Shown one piece after another: positions 52,269 through 60,949 of a stretch of DNA of 64,000 nt. This stretch comes from Chakrabartyella piscis (GTDB taxonomy: Bacteria > Bacillota > Clostridia > Lachnospirales > Anaerotignaceae). The position numbers and the translations under genes were made by a program. The stretch covers positions 992,001 through 1,056,000 of the forward strand of contig CP092441.1 of assembly GCA_030067835.1 (NCBI GenBank), given 5' to 3'. The notes under the pieces are model-generated. The model was not told the origin of the DNA and ran no database searches. It saw only the letters and a program-made list of their open reading frames with translations. Every line of letters begins with the position of its first letter. Position 1 is the stretch's first letter.

Positions 52269-52298
52269 AGTATAAATTAGATGCGGTTGTGAAGTCAA
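52269..52298 (-). promoter_or_regulatory. Promoter of the SLH protein gene
   Basis: On the minus strand TTGACT, 18-base spacer, TATACT. The leader is about 70 bases. Confidence 0.65.
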
Positions 52299-52340
52299 GG
52301 TAAATTCATATATTCATATATGAAAACTATGATATGCACC

Positions 52341-52375
52341 AAAAAAAGAACAATCCTAATTTAGAATTGTTCTTT
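52341..52375 (-). terminator. Terminator of exonuclease III gene
   Basis: On the minus strand AAAGAACAAT pairs with ATTGTTCTTT and more T follow. Confidence 0.8.
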
Positions 52376-52404
52376 CATCAGTATTTATGAATACAATACA
52401 CAAA

Positions 52405-53157
52405 TTAGCTCAATTCCAACTCCACAGGACAGTGGTCAGAACCCATTACTTCATTGTGAATTTTGGCAGAAAGTAATCTACCTTCCATGCGTTTGGAGGT
52501 GACAAAGTAGTCAATTCTCCATCCAGAATTGTTTTTTCTGGCATTGAAACGATAACTCCACCAAGAATAAGCACCTGTCAAATCAGGGTAGAAGTGGCGG
52601 AAAGTATCCAAGAATCCAGCACCCAAAAGGTCAGTGAATTTGCCACGTTCTTCATCGGTAAATCCTGGGTTTTTGCGGTTGGAAGATGGATTTTTCAAAT
52701 CGATTTCTGTATGTGCCACATTCAAATCACCACAGATAACAACTGGTTTTTTGGCATCCAATTCAGATACATACTGACGAAAAGCATCTTCCCAGTCACA
52801 ACGATAGGCAAGTCTTGCATTTTCTGCTTGGGAATTTGGTGTATAGACCACAATGTGGTAAAAGTCTGCAAACTCCAATGTAATCATACGACCTTCTTGG
52901 TCATGTTCTGGAATACCCATACCATAAGCCACAGACAAAGGTTTGATTTTTGTGAAGGTTGCAACACCAGAATAACCTTTTTTCACTGCATAATTCCAGT
53001 ATTGGTGGTATCCTTCTGTCACCAAATCAATTTGACCTTCTTGCAATTTGGTTTCTTGTACAGAAAAAATATCTGCATCTATTTCTTTGAAAAATTCCAT
53101 AAAGTTTTTGCCAACAACAGCTCGCAAACCGTTGACGTTCCAAGAAATGAGTTTCAT
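52405..53157 (-). CDS. xth: Exodeoxyribonuclease III
   Basis: A 250-residue AP endonuclease/3'-5' exonuclease for base-excision repair. Motifs are MKLISWNVNGLRAVV, QETKLQEGQ, the catalytic GDLNVAHTEIDLKNP and GSDHCPVELEL at the end. AGGAGG-like GGAGGT precedes ATG 53157; the frame runs open to 53322 through an A-type repeat and is not used. Confidence 0.95.
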   Translation of the reverse strand: MKLISWNVNGLRAVVGKNFMEFFKEIDADIFSVQETKLQEGQIDLVTEGYHQYWNYAVKKGYSGVATFTKIKPLSVAYGMGIPEHDQEGRMITLEFADFYHIVVYTPNSQAENARLAYRCDWEDAFRQYVSELDAKKPVVICGDLNVAHTEIDLKNPSSNRKNPGFTDEERGKFTDLLGAGFLDTFRHFYPDLTGAYSWWSYRFNARKNNSGWRIDYFVTSKRMEGRLLSAKIHNEVMGSDHCPVELELS

Positions 53158-53199
53158 ATATAGTACCTCCTGTATATTGTTGTTTGAATGTAAGGTTAT

Positions 53200-53300
53200 A
53201 GATTCTTCGTCACCATGTTCCTCAGAATGACAAAATCGTAAATAATAAAAGTTGTTTTGGATACTTCTGACTGTGTCATTCAGAGCGAAGCGAAGAATCC
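53200..53300. repeat. Two A-type repeats in opposite orientation
   Basis: A minus-strand unit at 53200-53231 (GATTCTTCG to GAATGACA) and a plus-strand unit at 53274-53300 (TGTCATTCAGAGCG to GAAGAATCC). Confidence 0.6.
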
Positions 53301-53452
53301 AATTTCTTTTATATTGTACCATCTGAAAACGGTTTTGTCTTGTCTATTATATGAAAATCGGTTAAAATGAAACAATATATAATAAAATAGGTCAAATAAA
53401 ATGTAGGGTTGGGTCTTGACCCAACCGCTTGTATAATACAAGGAGTGATACT

Positions 53453-53788
53453 ATGAACATTCAAATTTACGGAGCAAAAAAATGCTTCGACACCAAAAAA
53501 GCAGAACGCTATTTCAAAGAACGAAACATCAAATTCCAAATGATAGATGTATATGAATTTGGTATGAGCAATTCGGTTTTTGAAAGTGCAAAACGCAGCA
53601 TTTCTGTGGAAGATATGATCAACAAAAAAGCAAAAGCATATAAAGATTTGTATATGGATTATATTGATGAAAGCAAAAGAGAAGCAACCCTTTTGGAAAA
53701 TCCTAAGATGTTTGCAACACCAATTGTACGCAATGGGCGTACTTTTACATTGGGCTATTGTCCAGATGTTTGGAAGGAGTGGGAATAA
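53453..53788 (+). CDS. ArsC/Spx-like thioredoxin-fold protein
   Basis: A 111-residue protein of the ArsC family. It begins NIQIYGAKKCFDTKKAERYFKE, with one cysteine in the usual N-terminal position, and has the cis-proline segment FATPIVRNGR. It lacks the second cysteine of Spx, so a YffB/ArsC-like role is more likely than Spx regulation. AGGAGTG precedes ATG 53453. The stop overlaps the next start by one base. Confidence 0.8.
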   Translation: MNIQIYGAKKCFDTKKAERYFKERNIKFQMIDVYEFGMSNSVFESAKRSISVEDMINKKAKAYKDLYMDYIDESKREATLLENPKMFATPIVRNGRTFTLGYCPDVWKEWE

Positions 53789-54249
53789 TGACTTCGGTAT
53801 TGTTTATTTGTCATGGAAATATTTGCAGATCACCAATGGCAGAATTTCTGTTTCGTGATATGGTGAAAACAAAAGGAATTGCAAGTGACTTTTCTATTGC
53901 TTCTGCTGCCACCAGTCGAGAAGAAATTGGAAATGGTGTGCATAGGGGAACCAAGCAAAAGCTCAATTCTTTGGGCATTGATTGTTCTGGAAAAACAGCA
54001 CGTCAAGTCACCAAAAGAGATTACGATACATACGATTACCTGTTGGTGATGGATGGTCAAAACACCAGAAATTTGATGCGTATTTTGGGCGATGATCCAG
54101 AAAATAAGGTGTATCGCTTGTTGGATTTTGGTAAAAAACCAAGAGATATTGCAGACCCATGGTACACAGGCAATTTTGAAGCCACCTATAACGATGTTAT
54201 GGAAGGTTTGGAAGGATTCTTGTTGCAAGTGCAAGAAAATAAAATATAA
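53788..54249 (+). CDS. Low-molecular-weight protein-tyrosine phosphatase
   Basis: A 153-residue phosphatase. The P-loop is C8-HGNICR-S15 (ICHGNICRSPMAEF) and the general-acid aspartate is in IADPWYTGNF, both intact. The gene is coupled to the ArsC-like gene through the TAATG overlap. No tyrosine kinase or capsule gene is nearby, so the target is unknown. Confidence 0.93.
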   Translation: MTSVLFICHGNICRSPMAEFLFRDMVKTKGIASDFSIASAATSREEIGNGVHRGTKQKLNSLGIDCSGKTARQVTKRDYDTYDYLLVMDGQNTRNLMRILGDDPENKVYRLLDFGKKPRDIADPWYTGNFEATYNDVMEGLEGFLLQVQENKI

Positions 54250-54262
54250 ATATGTTGTAATT

Positions 54263-54444
54263 GTAGGGGCACCCCTATGTGGGTGCCCGTCATGAACAGC
54301 CACAAAATACAAGTACGCTGTTGTAGGGGCGATTCACGAATCGACCGATGAAATCCAAACGGGTGGGCATGAAAACCCACTCCTACAAGTTGCGAATTGC
54401 TTAAATATGTTGCAATTGTAGGGGTACCCCTATGTGGATGCCCG
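54263..54444. repeat. Tandem group of B-type hairpins
   Basis: Units at 54263-54289 (GTAGGGGCACCCC), 54323-54347 (identical to the inverse of 17607-17631), a GTGGG/CCCAC hairpin at 54362-54381, and 54418-54444. They fill the gap; no gene is present. Confidence 0.65.
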
Positions 54445-54480
54445 TCATCAACTGCCACTACACAAAATAAATAACCAAAG

Positions 54481-54520
54481 AAAAAGCCCTTATACTATAG
54501 TATTTATAGCATAGGGGCTT
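54481..54520 (-). terminator. Terminator of the CDF transporter gene
   Basis: On the minus strand AAGCCCCTATGCTAT pairs with ATAGTATAAGGGCTT, with one mismatch, and is followed by T. Confidence 0.7.
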
Positions 54521-54541
54521 ATCATTTGCTCATTTTTCAAT

Positions 54542-55438
54542 TCAGTCCAAATATGGATTCACATGTACCATACAATGTTTTGCATGTTCAAAGGAACGTT
54601 CAATGGTATTGTGAACATTTTCAGCAATTTCATGTGCTTCTGCCAAAGTGATATTTGCAGCAGCAGCAATCTCCACATCAATGTAAATTTTTGCACCAAA
54701 CAAACGAGTTTGCAAGGAATCCACAGCCAAAACACCATCACAACCCAAAACAATGTGTTCGATTTTGGAAACGGTTTCTTTGTCACAAGCAACATCTGTC
54801 ATTTTGAGGATGGCATCTTTTGCAATATCAAAAGCAGCTTTCAAAATAAAGATACAAATGATCAAACTTGCAAGTGGATCACAAATAGGATACCCCATTC
54901 TTGCACCTAAAATACCAACCAAACTGCCTACAGAAGAAAGAGCATCAGACCTATGGTGCCAAGCATCTGCCATCATAGCACCAGAATTGACAATCAGAGC
55001 AGTTCTTCTGGTATACCAATACATACCTTCTTTGACGAGGATGGAAATGATAGCAGCAACCAATGCCAAAGTACCCGGAGCGACAAGGGTGGTTTCCCAC
55101 AAGAGTATTTTTTGATATCCACTATATCCAATGCCAAGACCAGTCAAAAACAAAATCATTGCCAATAATAAAGCAGCAACGCATTCCAAACGTTCATGAC
55201 CATAAGGGTGGTCTTCATCAGATTCTTTGGTGGATAATTTGTAACCAATCATAACCACAACAGTGCTGAACACGTCAGATGCTGAGTGAATACCATCAGA
55301 AATCATGGCAGTTGAATGGGCAATCAAACCAGCAAGTACTTTTATGATGGAAAGACCAATATTGACAAGCATACTGTTTTTGGAAACAGTCATCACCATT
55401 TGTTCATGAGTAGCGGTTTTTGGGTTTTTTACATTCAT
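54542..55438 (-). CDS. Cation diffusion facilitator metal exporter
   Basis: A 298-residue CDF transporter with six predicted helices. Metal-site motifs are HSTAMISDGIHSASD in helix 2 and WHHRSDALSSVG in helix 5. A cytoplasmic C-terminal domain (VDVEIAAAANITLAEAHEIAENV...VHVNPY) follows. GGAGAA precedes ATG 55438. A NiCo-type riboswitch lies in its leader, so nickel and cobalt are the likely exported ions. Confidence 0.92.
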   Translation of the reverse strand: MNVKNPKTATHEQMVMTVSKNSMLVNIGLSIIKVLAGLIAHSTAMISDGIHSASDVFSTVVVMIGYKLSTKESDEDHPYGHERLECVAALLLAMILFLTGLGIGYSGYQKILLWETTLVAPGTLALVAAIISILVKEGMYWYTRRTALIVNSGAMMADAWHHRSDALSSVGSLVGILGARMGYPICDPLASLIICIFILKAAFDIAKDAILKMTDVACDKETVSKIEHIVLGCDGVLAVDSLQTRLFGAKIYIDVEIAAAANITLAEAHEIAENVHNTIERSFEHAKHCMVHVNPYLD

Positions 55439-55483
55439 AGGGCATTCTCCTTTATTTTTGATGAGATATTTGGATTTGTCCAA

Positions 55484-55511
55484 TAAAAAAGCAGGACAAA
55501 AGATATTGTCC
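55484..55511 (-). terminator. Intrinsic terminator overlapping the riboswitch 3' end
   Basis: On the minus strand GGACAA pairs with TTGTCC around TATCTT, then TGC and six T. The GGGACAA 5' arm is also the last conserved part of the aptamer, so aptamer folding and termination exclude each other. Confidence 0.75.
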
Positions 55512-55571
55512 CACAGAAACCTTCTGCTGCATAAGCCCGACCACATAGATTGCTCTACTGTCTGTTCAATT
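55500..55571 (-). ncRNA. NiCo (czcD) riboswitch aptamer
   Basis: On the minus strand the RNA shows the conserved pieces of the NiCo riboswitch in order: ATTG-AACAGACA at the 5' side, a hairpin GTAGA/TCTAT, then ATGTGGTCGGGCT, a short GC hairpin, GCAGCAGA paired with TCTG, and TCTGTGGGACA, whose CAAT closes the basal stem with ATTG. These helices make the four-way junction that binds Co or Ni. Position upstream of a CDF exporter and an overlapping terminator fit a metal-induced antitermination switch. Identification is by memory of the consensus, not by a covariance search. Confidence 0.8.
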
Positions 55572-55576
55572 ATTAG

Positions 55577-55606
55577 ATTTTATGCGAAGACAACCTCGAT
55601 AGTCAA
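55577..55606 (-). promoter_or_regulatory. Promoter of the CDF gene
   Basis: On the minus strand TTGACT, 18-base spacer, TAAAAT, just upstream of the riboswitch. The stretch 55607-55850 beyond it shows no gene. Confidence 0.65.
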
Positions 55607-55850
55607 GGCTAATTTTTGTAAAAAGTTAGGGCAACACCGTATAACCCTCTATCACAACCTTTGCAGTTTATTTTCCCGTCATAAATGTCAAAAATACTCG
55701 ACGATATTTCCGATATCGACTCCGTTTTTTAACAATCCTGACAAAAAAATCTATTCGCAAATTTTGCAATCAGGTTATGCGGTATTGCCTTAGGATTTCT
55801 ATTTTTTATATAAGAAATGAACAGGGCTGCAAATGTAAGCAAAAAAACCT

Positions 55851-55878
55851 TTTACATTTTGTAGAAATATAGTATACT
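55851..55878 (+). promoter_or_regulatory. Promoter of the proB operon
   Basis: TTTACA (55851-55856), 16-base spacer, TATACT (55873-55878). Confidence 0.5.
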
Positions 55879-55901
55879 TTGTATATTCGAGGAGTGATAA
55901 A

Positions 55902-56699
55902 ATGAGAAATGAATTGAAATATAGCAAACGAGTTGTGGTCAAAGTTGGAACTTCCACAATTACATATGCAAATGGATTGTTGAATTTGAAACGTGTAGAA
56001 GAATTGGCATGGGTTTTGACAGACCTTAGAAACAGTGGAAAAGATGTTGTTTTGGTGACCAGTGGTGCCATTGGTGTTGGCTCTGTGCGTATGGGCATGA
56101 AAACCAGACCCACCATCACAAGAGAAAAACAAGCAGCAGCAGCAGTGGGACAAGCGGTGATCATGCAAATCTATCAAAATTTCTTTGGTAAGTACAACCA
56201 AACAGTGGCACAAGTATTGCTCACCAAAGGGGAAGTGGATAGCACAGAAAAGTATAACAATACAAAAAACACAATGGAAACTTTGTTGGAGATGGGTGTG
56301 ATTCCCATTGTCAATGCAAACGATACCATTTCCACCTATGAAATCGAATTTTCAGACAACGATCGTCTGTCTGCTTTGGTGGGTGAAATCATTGGTGCAG
56401 ATTTGTTGATTTTGATGACAGATATTGATGGTTTGTATGACAAAAATCCAAGAACACATGAGGATGCAACTCGTATTTCTTGTGTGGAATGGGTCACATC
56501 AGATGTGGAAGATATGGCTGGTGAAGAAGGTTCTGCTTTCAGTGTTGGCGGTATGAAAACAAAGGTAGAAGCAGCAAAAATTTGTCAGGAAGCCAAAATT
56601 CCAATGGCAATTGTTTTGGGTGAAGAACCCACTGTGATTCATCAATTGCTTGCAGGTGAAGATGTGGGCACTGTATTTGGTCACAAAGAAGAAAAATAA
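55902..56699 (+). CDS. proB: Glutamate 5-kinase
   Basis: A 265-residue amino-acid kinase making gamma-glutamyl phosphate, the first step of proline synthesis. RVVVKVGTSTITY, VLVTSGAIGVG, IVNANDTIST and FSDNDRLSALVG are typical. It lacks the C-terminal PUA domain of enterobacterial ProB, which is common in Firmicutes. GAGGAGTG precedes ATG 55902. proA lies three genes downstream. Confidence 0.95.
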   Translation: MRNELKYSKRVVVKVGTSTITYANGLLNLKRVEELAWVLTDLRNSGKDVVLVTSGAIGVGSVRMGMKTRPTITREKQAAAAVGQAVIMQIYQNFFGKYNQTVAQVLLTKGEVDSTEKYNNTKNTMETLLEMGVIPIVNANDTISTYEIEFSDNDRLSALVGEIIGADLLILMTDIDGLYDKNPRTHEDATRISCVEWVTSDVEDMAGEEGSAFSVGGMKTKVEAAKICQEAKIPMAIVLGEEPTVIHQLLAGEDVGTVFGHKEEK

Positions 56700-56760
56700 A
56701 ATAGTATAGTGGCAGTTGGAAGTATATATGTAGACGAATCAATCAAAAGGAGTGATAGAT

Positions 56761-57267
56761 ATGTCATTTTGTTCCAAATGTGGTAGAGAAATTATGGATG
56801 AATCCTTGGGATGTCCAATTTGCAGCATGATGCAAGAACCCGTTACAGAACCTGTGGAAGAAGCAGAAAAAGTAGATGCTTTTACAGTGGAAGATACAGA
56901 TGGTACCAGCCAACGTTTTGAGCGTGCAGAAGATGAAGGCTTTAGAAAATGGGATGGTGGTAATGCAGAAAACCATCAAGATGAATTTACAGCTGCAAAA
57001 CCTGTGGTAGAACAAACAATTCCAACTGTTTTGAAAGTAATCATCATCATTGCAATTTTATTGGTGGGTGGCATAGGTCAAATTGCTGGTTTGATTGCAG
57101 GTGTTATTTTGCTGAAAAGTCCTGTGGAAGATTATCGAAAATTTGGGAAAACCCTTGTGGTTTTGAGTTGTGTATTGTTGGGATTCTGGTTCTTGTGTTG
57201 TATCTTTGGAACCATGTTCAATACTGCTGCTGTGTTTGGCAGTTCCATCATACACAGATTCTATTGA
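56761..57267 (+). CDS. Zinc-ribbon membrane protein
   Basis: A 168-residue protein. The N-terminus is a zinc ribbon (FCSKCGREI...CPIC), followed by an acidic linker and two or three hydrophobic helices after residue about 85. AAGGAGTG precedes ATG 56761. Such proteins have no defined function. It sits between proB and a DUF2085 gene; the next start lies one base after its stop. Confidence 0.75.
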   Translation: MSFCSKCGREIMDESLGCPICSMMQEPVTEPVEEAEKVDAFTVEDTDGTSQRFERAEDEGFRKWDGGNAENHQDEFTAAKPVVEQTIPTVLKVIIIIAILLVGGIGQIAGLIAGVILLKSPVEDYRKFGKTLVVLSCVLLGFWFLCCIFGTMFNTAAVFGSSIIHRFY

Positions 57268-57268
57268 T

Positions 57269-57889
57269 ATGAATATATTTGATTTTATTGGCTCTGCCGT
57301 CTGTCATCAGATGGTGGAGCGTAGTTTTATCTGGAATGGGCAACCTTTTATGGTTTGCGCCAGATGCACAGGCATTTATATTGGAATATTTGTGGCTATG
57401 GTGTTTTTCTTATGGAACAAACGTCTGGGTGGCAATAAACCGTATTCTATGGCAATGGCATTGTTGGGTGCTTTTGCATTTCTACCCATAGCAATAGATG
57501 GGTTTTTTAGCTATATGAGTGTATGGGAAAGCAACAATTTGATGCGTGTCATCAGTGGTTCTTTGGCTGGATGTAGTTTGGTTGGTTTTGGACTTCTGGC
57601 AGCCAATGTATCTTGGAAAGAAAAGAATGAAAAGCCTATTTATAGAGATATCAAAGAACAACTTGTAGTTTTGGTAAGTTCTCTTGTTTTGGGTCTTGTG
57701 ATGTATGTATATCAGGGGTTCTTTCTTGTGGCATCTGTTATGGTTTCCATTGGGATACTGTGCTTTTGGTCAGGATTTTTCTATATTGTGTTGCAAGCAT
57801 TGTCTTGTAATTGGAAATTGAAAAATGGTTGGATATCCTTGATTTGTGGACTTTTGATGATTTTGATGATTGGTGGTGTACGTTTTTGA
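57269..57889 (+). CDS. DUF2085 membrane protein
   Basis: A 206-residue membrane protein with the DUF2085 signature CHQMVERSF...QPFMVCARCTGIYIGIF near the N-terminus and about five helices. The conserved cysteines in CHQ and CARC may bind a metal. No ribosome site is visible; ATG 57269 follows the stop of the zinc-ribbon gene by one base, so translation is coupled. Confidence 0.8.
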   Translation: MNIFDFIGSAVCHQMVERSFIWNGQPFMVCARCTGIYIGIFVAMVFFLWNKRLGGNKPYSMAMALLGAFAFLPIAIDGFFSYMSVWESNNLMRVISGSLAGCSLVGFGLLAANVSWKEKNEKPIYRDIKEQLVVLVSSLVLGLVMYVYQGFFLVASVMVSIGILCFWSGFFYIVLQALSCNWKLKNGWISLICGLLMILMIGGVRF

Positions 57890-58452
57890 AATTGCAGTTG
57901 CGTAAAGAAATGACAGAAAAACGAAATGCTATGACAGAAGAAGATTTTTTGAAATGGAGCAATGTCATATGTGACACCATTTTGAAAAGTTCCAGATACC
58001 AAGGAGCAAAGAAGGTGTTTTCTTTTGTCAGTATGGGACGTGAAGTGAACACATATCCTTTTTTGGAAGCAACACTAGCAGATGGAAAAGTGCTTTGTGT
58101 ACCCATTGCAAAGAAAAAAGATGGTATGTACTTTGTGGCAATCAAATCCCTAGAAGAATTGCAAAAAGGTGCTTTTGGAGTGATGGAACCACAAATCGAT
58201 AAAGCATTTGCAGTGACACCAGAAGATGGAGATGTTTTCTTGGTACCGGGATTGGTGTTTGATACAAAAGGAAATCGCTATGGTTATGGTGGTGGATTTT
58301 ACGATAGATATTTGCAAGAATACGATACAGTGGAACCGATGGCAGTGGCATTTTCTTTCCAAGTGATGGAAACATCTTTGGAAGTGGAAGAATTTGATAT
58401 ACCTGTTGGAAAAATTGTGACAGAAAAAGAAGTTTTGGAGGTAGACAAATGA
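57886..58452 (+). CDS. 5-formyltetrahydrofolate cyclo-ligase
   Basis: A 188-residue enzyme that uses ATP to turn 5-formyl-THF into 5,10-methenyl-THF. The N-terminus (KLQLRKEMTEKRNAM) and the signature DVFLVPGLVFDTKGNRYGYGGGFYDRYL are clear. The start is taken as TTG 57886, which overlaps the stop of the DUF2085 gene and has GGTGGTG seven bases before; it gives the usual family length. The stop overlaps proA as ATGA. Confidence 0.88.
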   Translation: MKLQLRKEMTEKRNAMTEEDFLKWSNVICDTILKSSRYQGAKKVFSFVSMGREVNTYPFLEATLADGKVLCVPIAKKKDGMYFVAIKSLEELQKGAFGVMEPQIDKAFAVTPEDGDVFLVPGLVFDTKGNRYGYGGGFYDRYLQEYDTVEPMAVAFSFQVMETSLEVEEFDIPVGKIVTEKEVLEVDK

Positions 58453-59696
58453 GTATATTGATTGAAATGGGCAAACAAGCAAAAGAAGCGGCAGTGGTGT
58501 TGGCAACTTTATCCACACCAAAGAAAAATGAAGTGTTGCATTTTGTGGCAGATGCTTTGATTGCAAATAAAGAAGCGGTTTTGGAAGCAAATCAAACAGA
58601 CGTGGAAGCCTCCATTGCAAATGGCATCAAAGGTGCTTTCATTGATCGTTTGACATTGACAGAAGCAAGGGTTTTGGAAATGGCAGAAGGACTCAAACAA
58701 GTGGCATCTTTACCAGATCCAGTTGGTGAAGTGCTTTCTATGCAAACTATGGACAATGGTTTGGTGATTGGTCAAAAACGAGTGCCTATGGGCGTCATTG
58801 GTATCATCTTTGAAGCAAGACCCAATGTAACAGCAGATGCTTTTGGCTTGTGTTTGAAAGCGGGTAGTGCTGTGATTTTGCGTGGTGGAAAAGAAGCTTT
58901 TGCTACAAATCAAGCAGTCATTTCCATTTTCCAAAAAGCGTTAGAAGAAATGGATTTACCTAAGAATGTTGTGCAAATGGTGCCAGATACTTCCAGAGAA
59001 ACAGCAAAAGAAATGATGCAACTGAATGGCTATTTGGATGTTTTGATTCCACGTGGTGGTGCAGGACTCATTCAAAGTGTGGTACAAAATAGCACAGTTC
59101 CTGTCATTGAAACAGGCATTGGCAATTGCCATATATTTGTGGATGAAACAGCAAAATTGGAACAAGCAGTGGCAATTGTTATGAATGCAAAAACACAAAG
59201 ACCAGGTGTTTGTAACGCTTGTGAAAGCTTGTTGGTACATAAAAATATTGCAGAGGTGTTTATGCCTATGGTGGGTGAAGCGTTGGCAACCAAATCTGTA
59301 GAAATTCGTGGCGATGAAACAACTTGTGGTTTGTTGTCTGAAGCAGTGCCAGCAACAGAAGAAGACTTTGCAACAGAATTTACTGACTATATCTTGTCTA
59401 CAAAGGTGGTTGCAGATTTGGATGAAGCCATTTCCCATATTCGCAAATACACAACAGGACATTCAGAAGCGATTTTAACAGAAAATTACACAAATGCACA
59501 ACGTTTCTTAAATGAAGTGGATGCAGCAGCTGTGTATGTCAATGCATCTACACGTTTCACAGATGGTGGTCAGTTTGGATTTGGTGCAGAAATTGGTATC
59601 AGCACTCAAAAACTCCATGCACGTGGTCCAATGGGTCTCAAAGAATTGACCACAACAAAATACATCATTTATGGAAATGGACAAATCAGAGGATGA
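58449..59696 (+). CDS. proA: Gamma-glutamyl phosphate reductase
   Basis: A 415-residue NADPH-dependent aldehyde dehydrogenase-fold enzyme, second step of proline synthesis. GVIGIIFEARPNVTADAFGLCLKAGSAVILRGGKEA at 110-150 and the catalytic cysteine in RPGVCNACESLLVH are typical. ATGA overlap with the cyclo-ligase gene indicates one operon from proB on. Confidence 0.95.
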   Translation: MSILIEMGKQAKEAAVVLATLSTPKKNEVLHFVADALIANKEAVLEANQTDVEASIANGIKGAFIDRLTLTEARVLEMAEGLKQVASLPDPVGEVLSMQTMDNGLVIGQKRVPMGVIGIIFEARPNVTADAFGLCLKAGSAVILRGGKEAFATNQAVISIFQKALEEMDLPKNVVQMVPDTSRETAKEMMQLNGYLDVLIPRGGAGLIQSVVQNSTVPVIETGIGNCHIFVDETAKLEQAVAIVMNAKTQRPGVCNACESLLVHKNIAEVFMPMVGEALATKSVEIRGDETTCGLLSEAVPATEEDFATEFTDYILSTKVVADLDEAISHIRKYTTGHSEAILTENYTNAQRFLNEVDAAAVYVNASTRFTDGGQFGFGAEIGISTQKLHARGPMGLKELTTTKYIIYGNGQIRG

Positions 59697-59736
59697 GTAT
59701 AGTATTTCATCTGGATTGTGTTTTGAACTTGACTTT

Positions 59737-59763
59737 GTAGGGGCGGTCCTATGTGACTGCCCG
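59737..59763 (+). repeat. B-type hairpin repeat
   Basis: GTAGGGGCGGTCC, loop TATGTG, ACTGCCCG; the stem has one G-T pair. Confidence 0.65.
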
Positions 59764-59785
59764 TTTATATAGGGGGAATACAAAT

Positions 59786-60706
59786 ATGAAAATTGCAATT
59801 ATTGGTTTGGGCGGTGTTGGTGGAACAGTTGCAGGTGGTTTCAAAGAATATGAAAAGGATTTGATTTTTGTAGCAAGAGGAGAAACAAAAAAGGTATTGC
59901 AAGCAAATGGATTGTACTTGGAATCCAAAGTCTTGGGGAATAAACATATCCAACCATCACTTGTGTCTGATGATCCAAAGGAAATTGGCATTGTGGATGT
60001 TGTGTTTTTGTGTTGCAAAGCGTATGGTTTGGAAAGTTGTTGCAAATCCTATGGAGACATCATTGGTGAGAATACAGTGGTGATTCCATTGGTCAATGGC
60101 GTTGTAGGCAGACGTATGGTAGAGCAATATTTGGGCGGTAAAGGCATTGTCACAGAAAGTTATATCTATTGTTTCTCCAATATTTTGGAAGTGGGCAAAG
60201 TCAGCAATGTTGGTGATGGTCTGTTCATTGGAATTGGTTTCTCTGATGGCACCACCAATGAAACAGCAGAAAAAGTGGCAGAAATCTTGACAAAAGGTGG
60301 CTTACGTACCACATATGGCAAAGACATTATGACTGCATTGTGGAAGAAATATTCTGTTGTAGGGGCTAATAGTTGTGTGTTTATCTACTACGATTGCATT
60401 ATGGGTGATGTGCAACAAAGTCCAGAACGTTTGGAATATTTGCGTAATGTATCGGAGGATATCATTCGTTTGGCAACAGCCAGTGGTGTAACTGGTTTGG
60501 AAGGTGTAGTGGACAAAAACATGAAGGATCTTATGAAATTGCCACCACAATCCATGACATCTTTGTATCGTGATTTGAAAGCAGGCAAAACCGATACTGA
60601 ATTTGAATGGCTCATTGGCAGTGGTTGCCAAATGGCAAAAGAATTGGGAATCAAAGTACCTTATATGGACATGGCATATGGTAAAAAAGAATATTATCAA
60701 AAATAA
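59786..60706 (+). CDS. panE: Ketopantoate reductase family protein
   Basis: A 306-residue NADPH-dependent 2-dehydropantoate 2-reductase family member. The Rossmann motif is AIIGLGGVGGTVAGGF; IPLVNGVVG and KYSVVGANSCVFI are in expected places, and the C-terminal helical domain has PPQSMTSLYRDLKAGKTDTEFEWLIG with the catalytic-site pattern. AGGGGGAA precedes ATG 59786. No other pantothenate gene is near, so a different 2-oxo acid is possible. Confidence 0.85.
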   Translation: MKIAIIGLGGVGGTVAGGFKEYEKDLIFVARGETKKVLQANGLYLESKVLGNKHIQPSLVSDDPKEIGIVDVVFLCCKAYGLESCCKSYGDIIGENTVVIPLVNGVVGRRMVEQYLGGKGIVTESYIYCFSNILEVGKVSNVGDGLFIGIGFSDGTTNETAEKVAEILTKGGLRTTYGKDIMTALWKKYSVVGANSCVFIYYDCIMGDVQQSPERLEYLRNVSEDIIRLATASGVTGLEGVVDKNMKDLMKLPPQSMTSLYRDLKAGKTDTEFEWLIGSGCQMAKELGIKVPYMDMAYGKKEYYQK

Positions 60707-60714
60707 AATTGGGG

Positions 60715-60744
60715 GGGCATCTACAATTGTAGGTGCTCTTTTTT
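60715..60744 (+). terminator. Terminator after the panE-like gene
   Basis: A stem of about ten pairs (60715-60724 with 60729-60738), then six T. Confidence 0.75.
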
Positions 60745-60770
60745 ACACACCACAATCCTGTCATTTCAAT

Positions 60771-60868
60771 GTAGGGGTGTCCCTATGTGGGCACCCGCAA
60801 TCAATACTATCAAATGAATCATACACCACAATCCTGTCATTCAGAGGAGTGAAACGACGAAGAATCTT
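60771..60868 (+). repeat. B-type then A-type repeat
   Basis: B-type 60771-60797 (GTAGGGGTGTCCC, loop TATGTG, GGCACCCG) and A-type 60835-60868 (TGTCATTCAGAGG to GAAGAATCT). Confidence 0.65.
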
Positions 60869-60949
60869 AGCTTTCACATCTCAAATGGTATCATTGTAGG
60901 TGTATATTTTTTACCAAATGGAGCAACATAATCCAGAGGTGATACGTAT

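Noticed and set aside
53453..53788. Spx regulator
   Set aside because: Only one cysteine is present in the N-terminal motif where Spx has CxxC, so a generic ArsC-like label is safer.
55607..55850. Small gene between the CDF promoter and proB
   Set aside because: Short open frames exist on both strands but none has a ribosome site or sensible composition.
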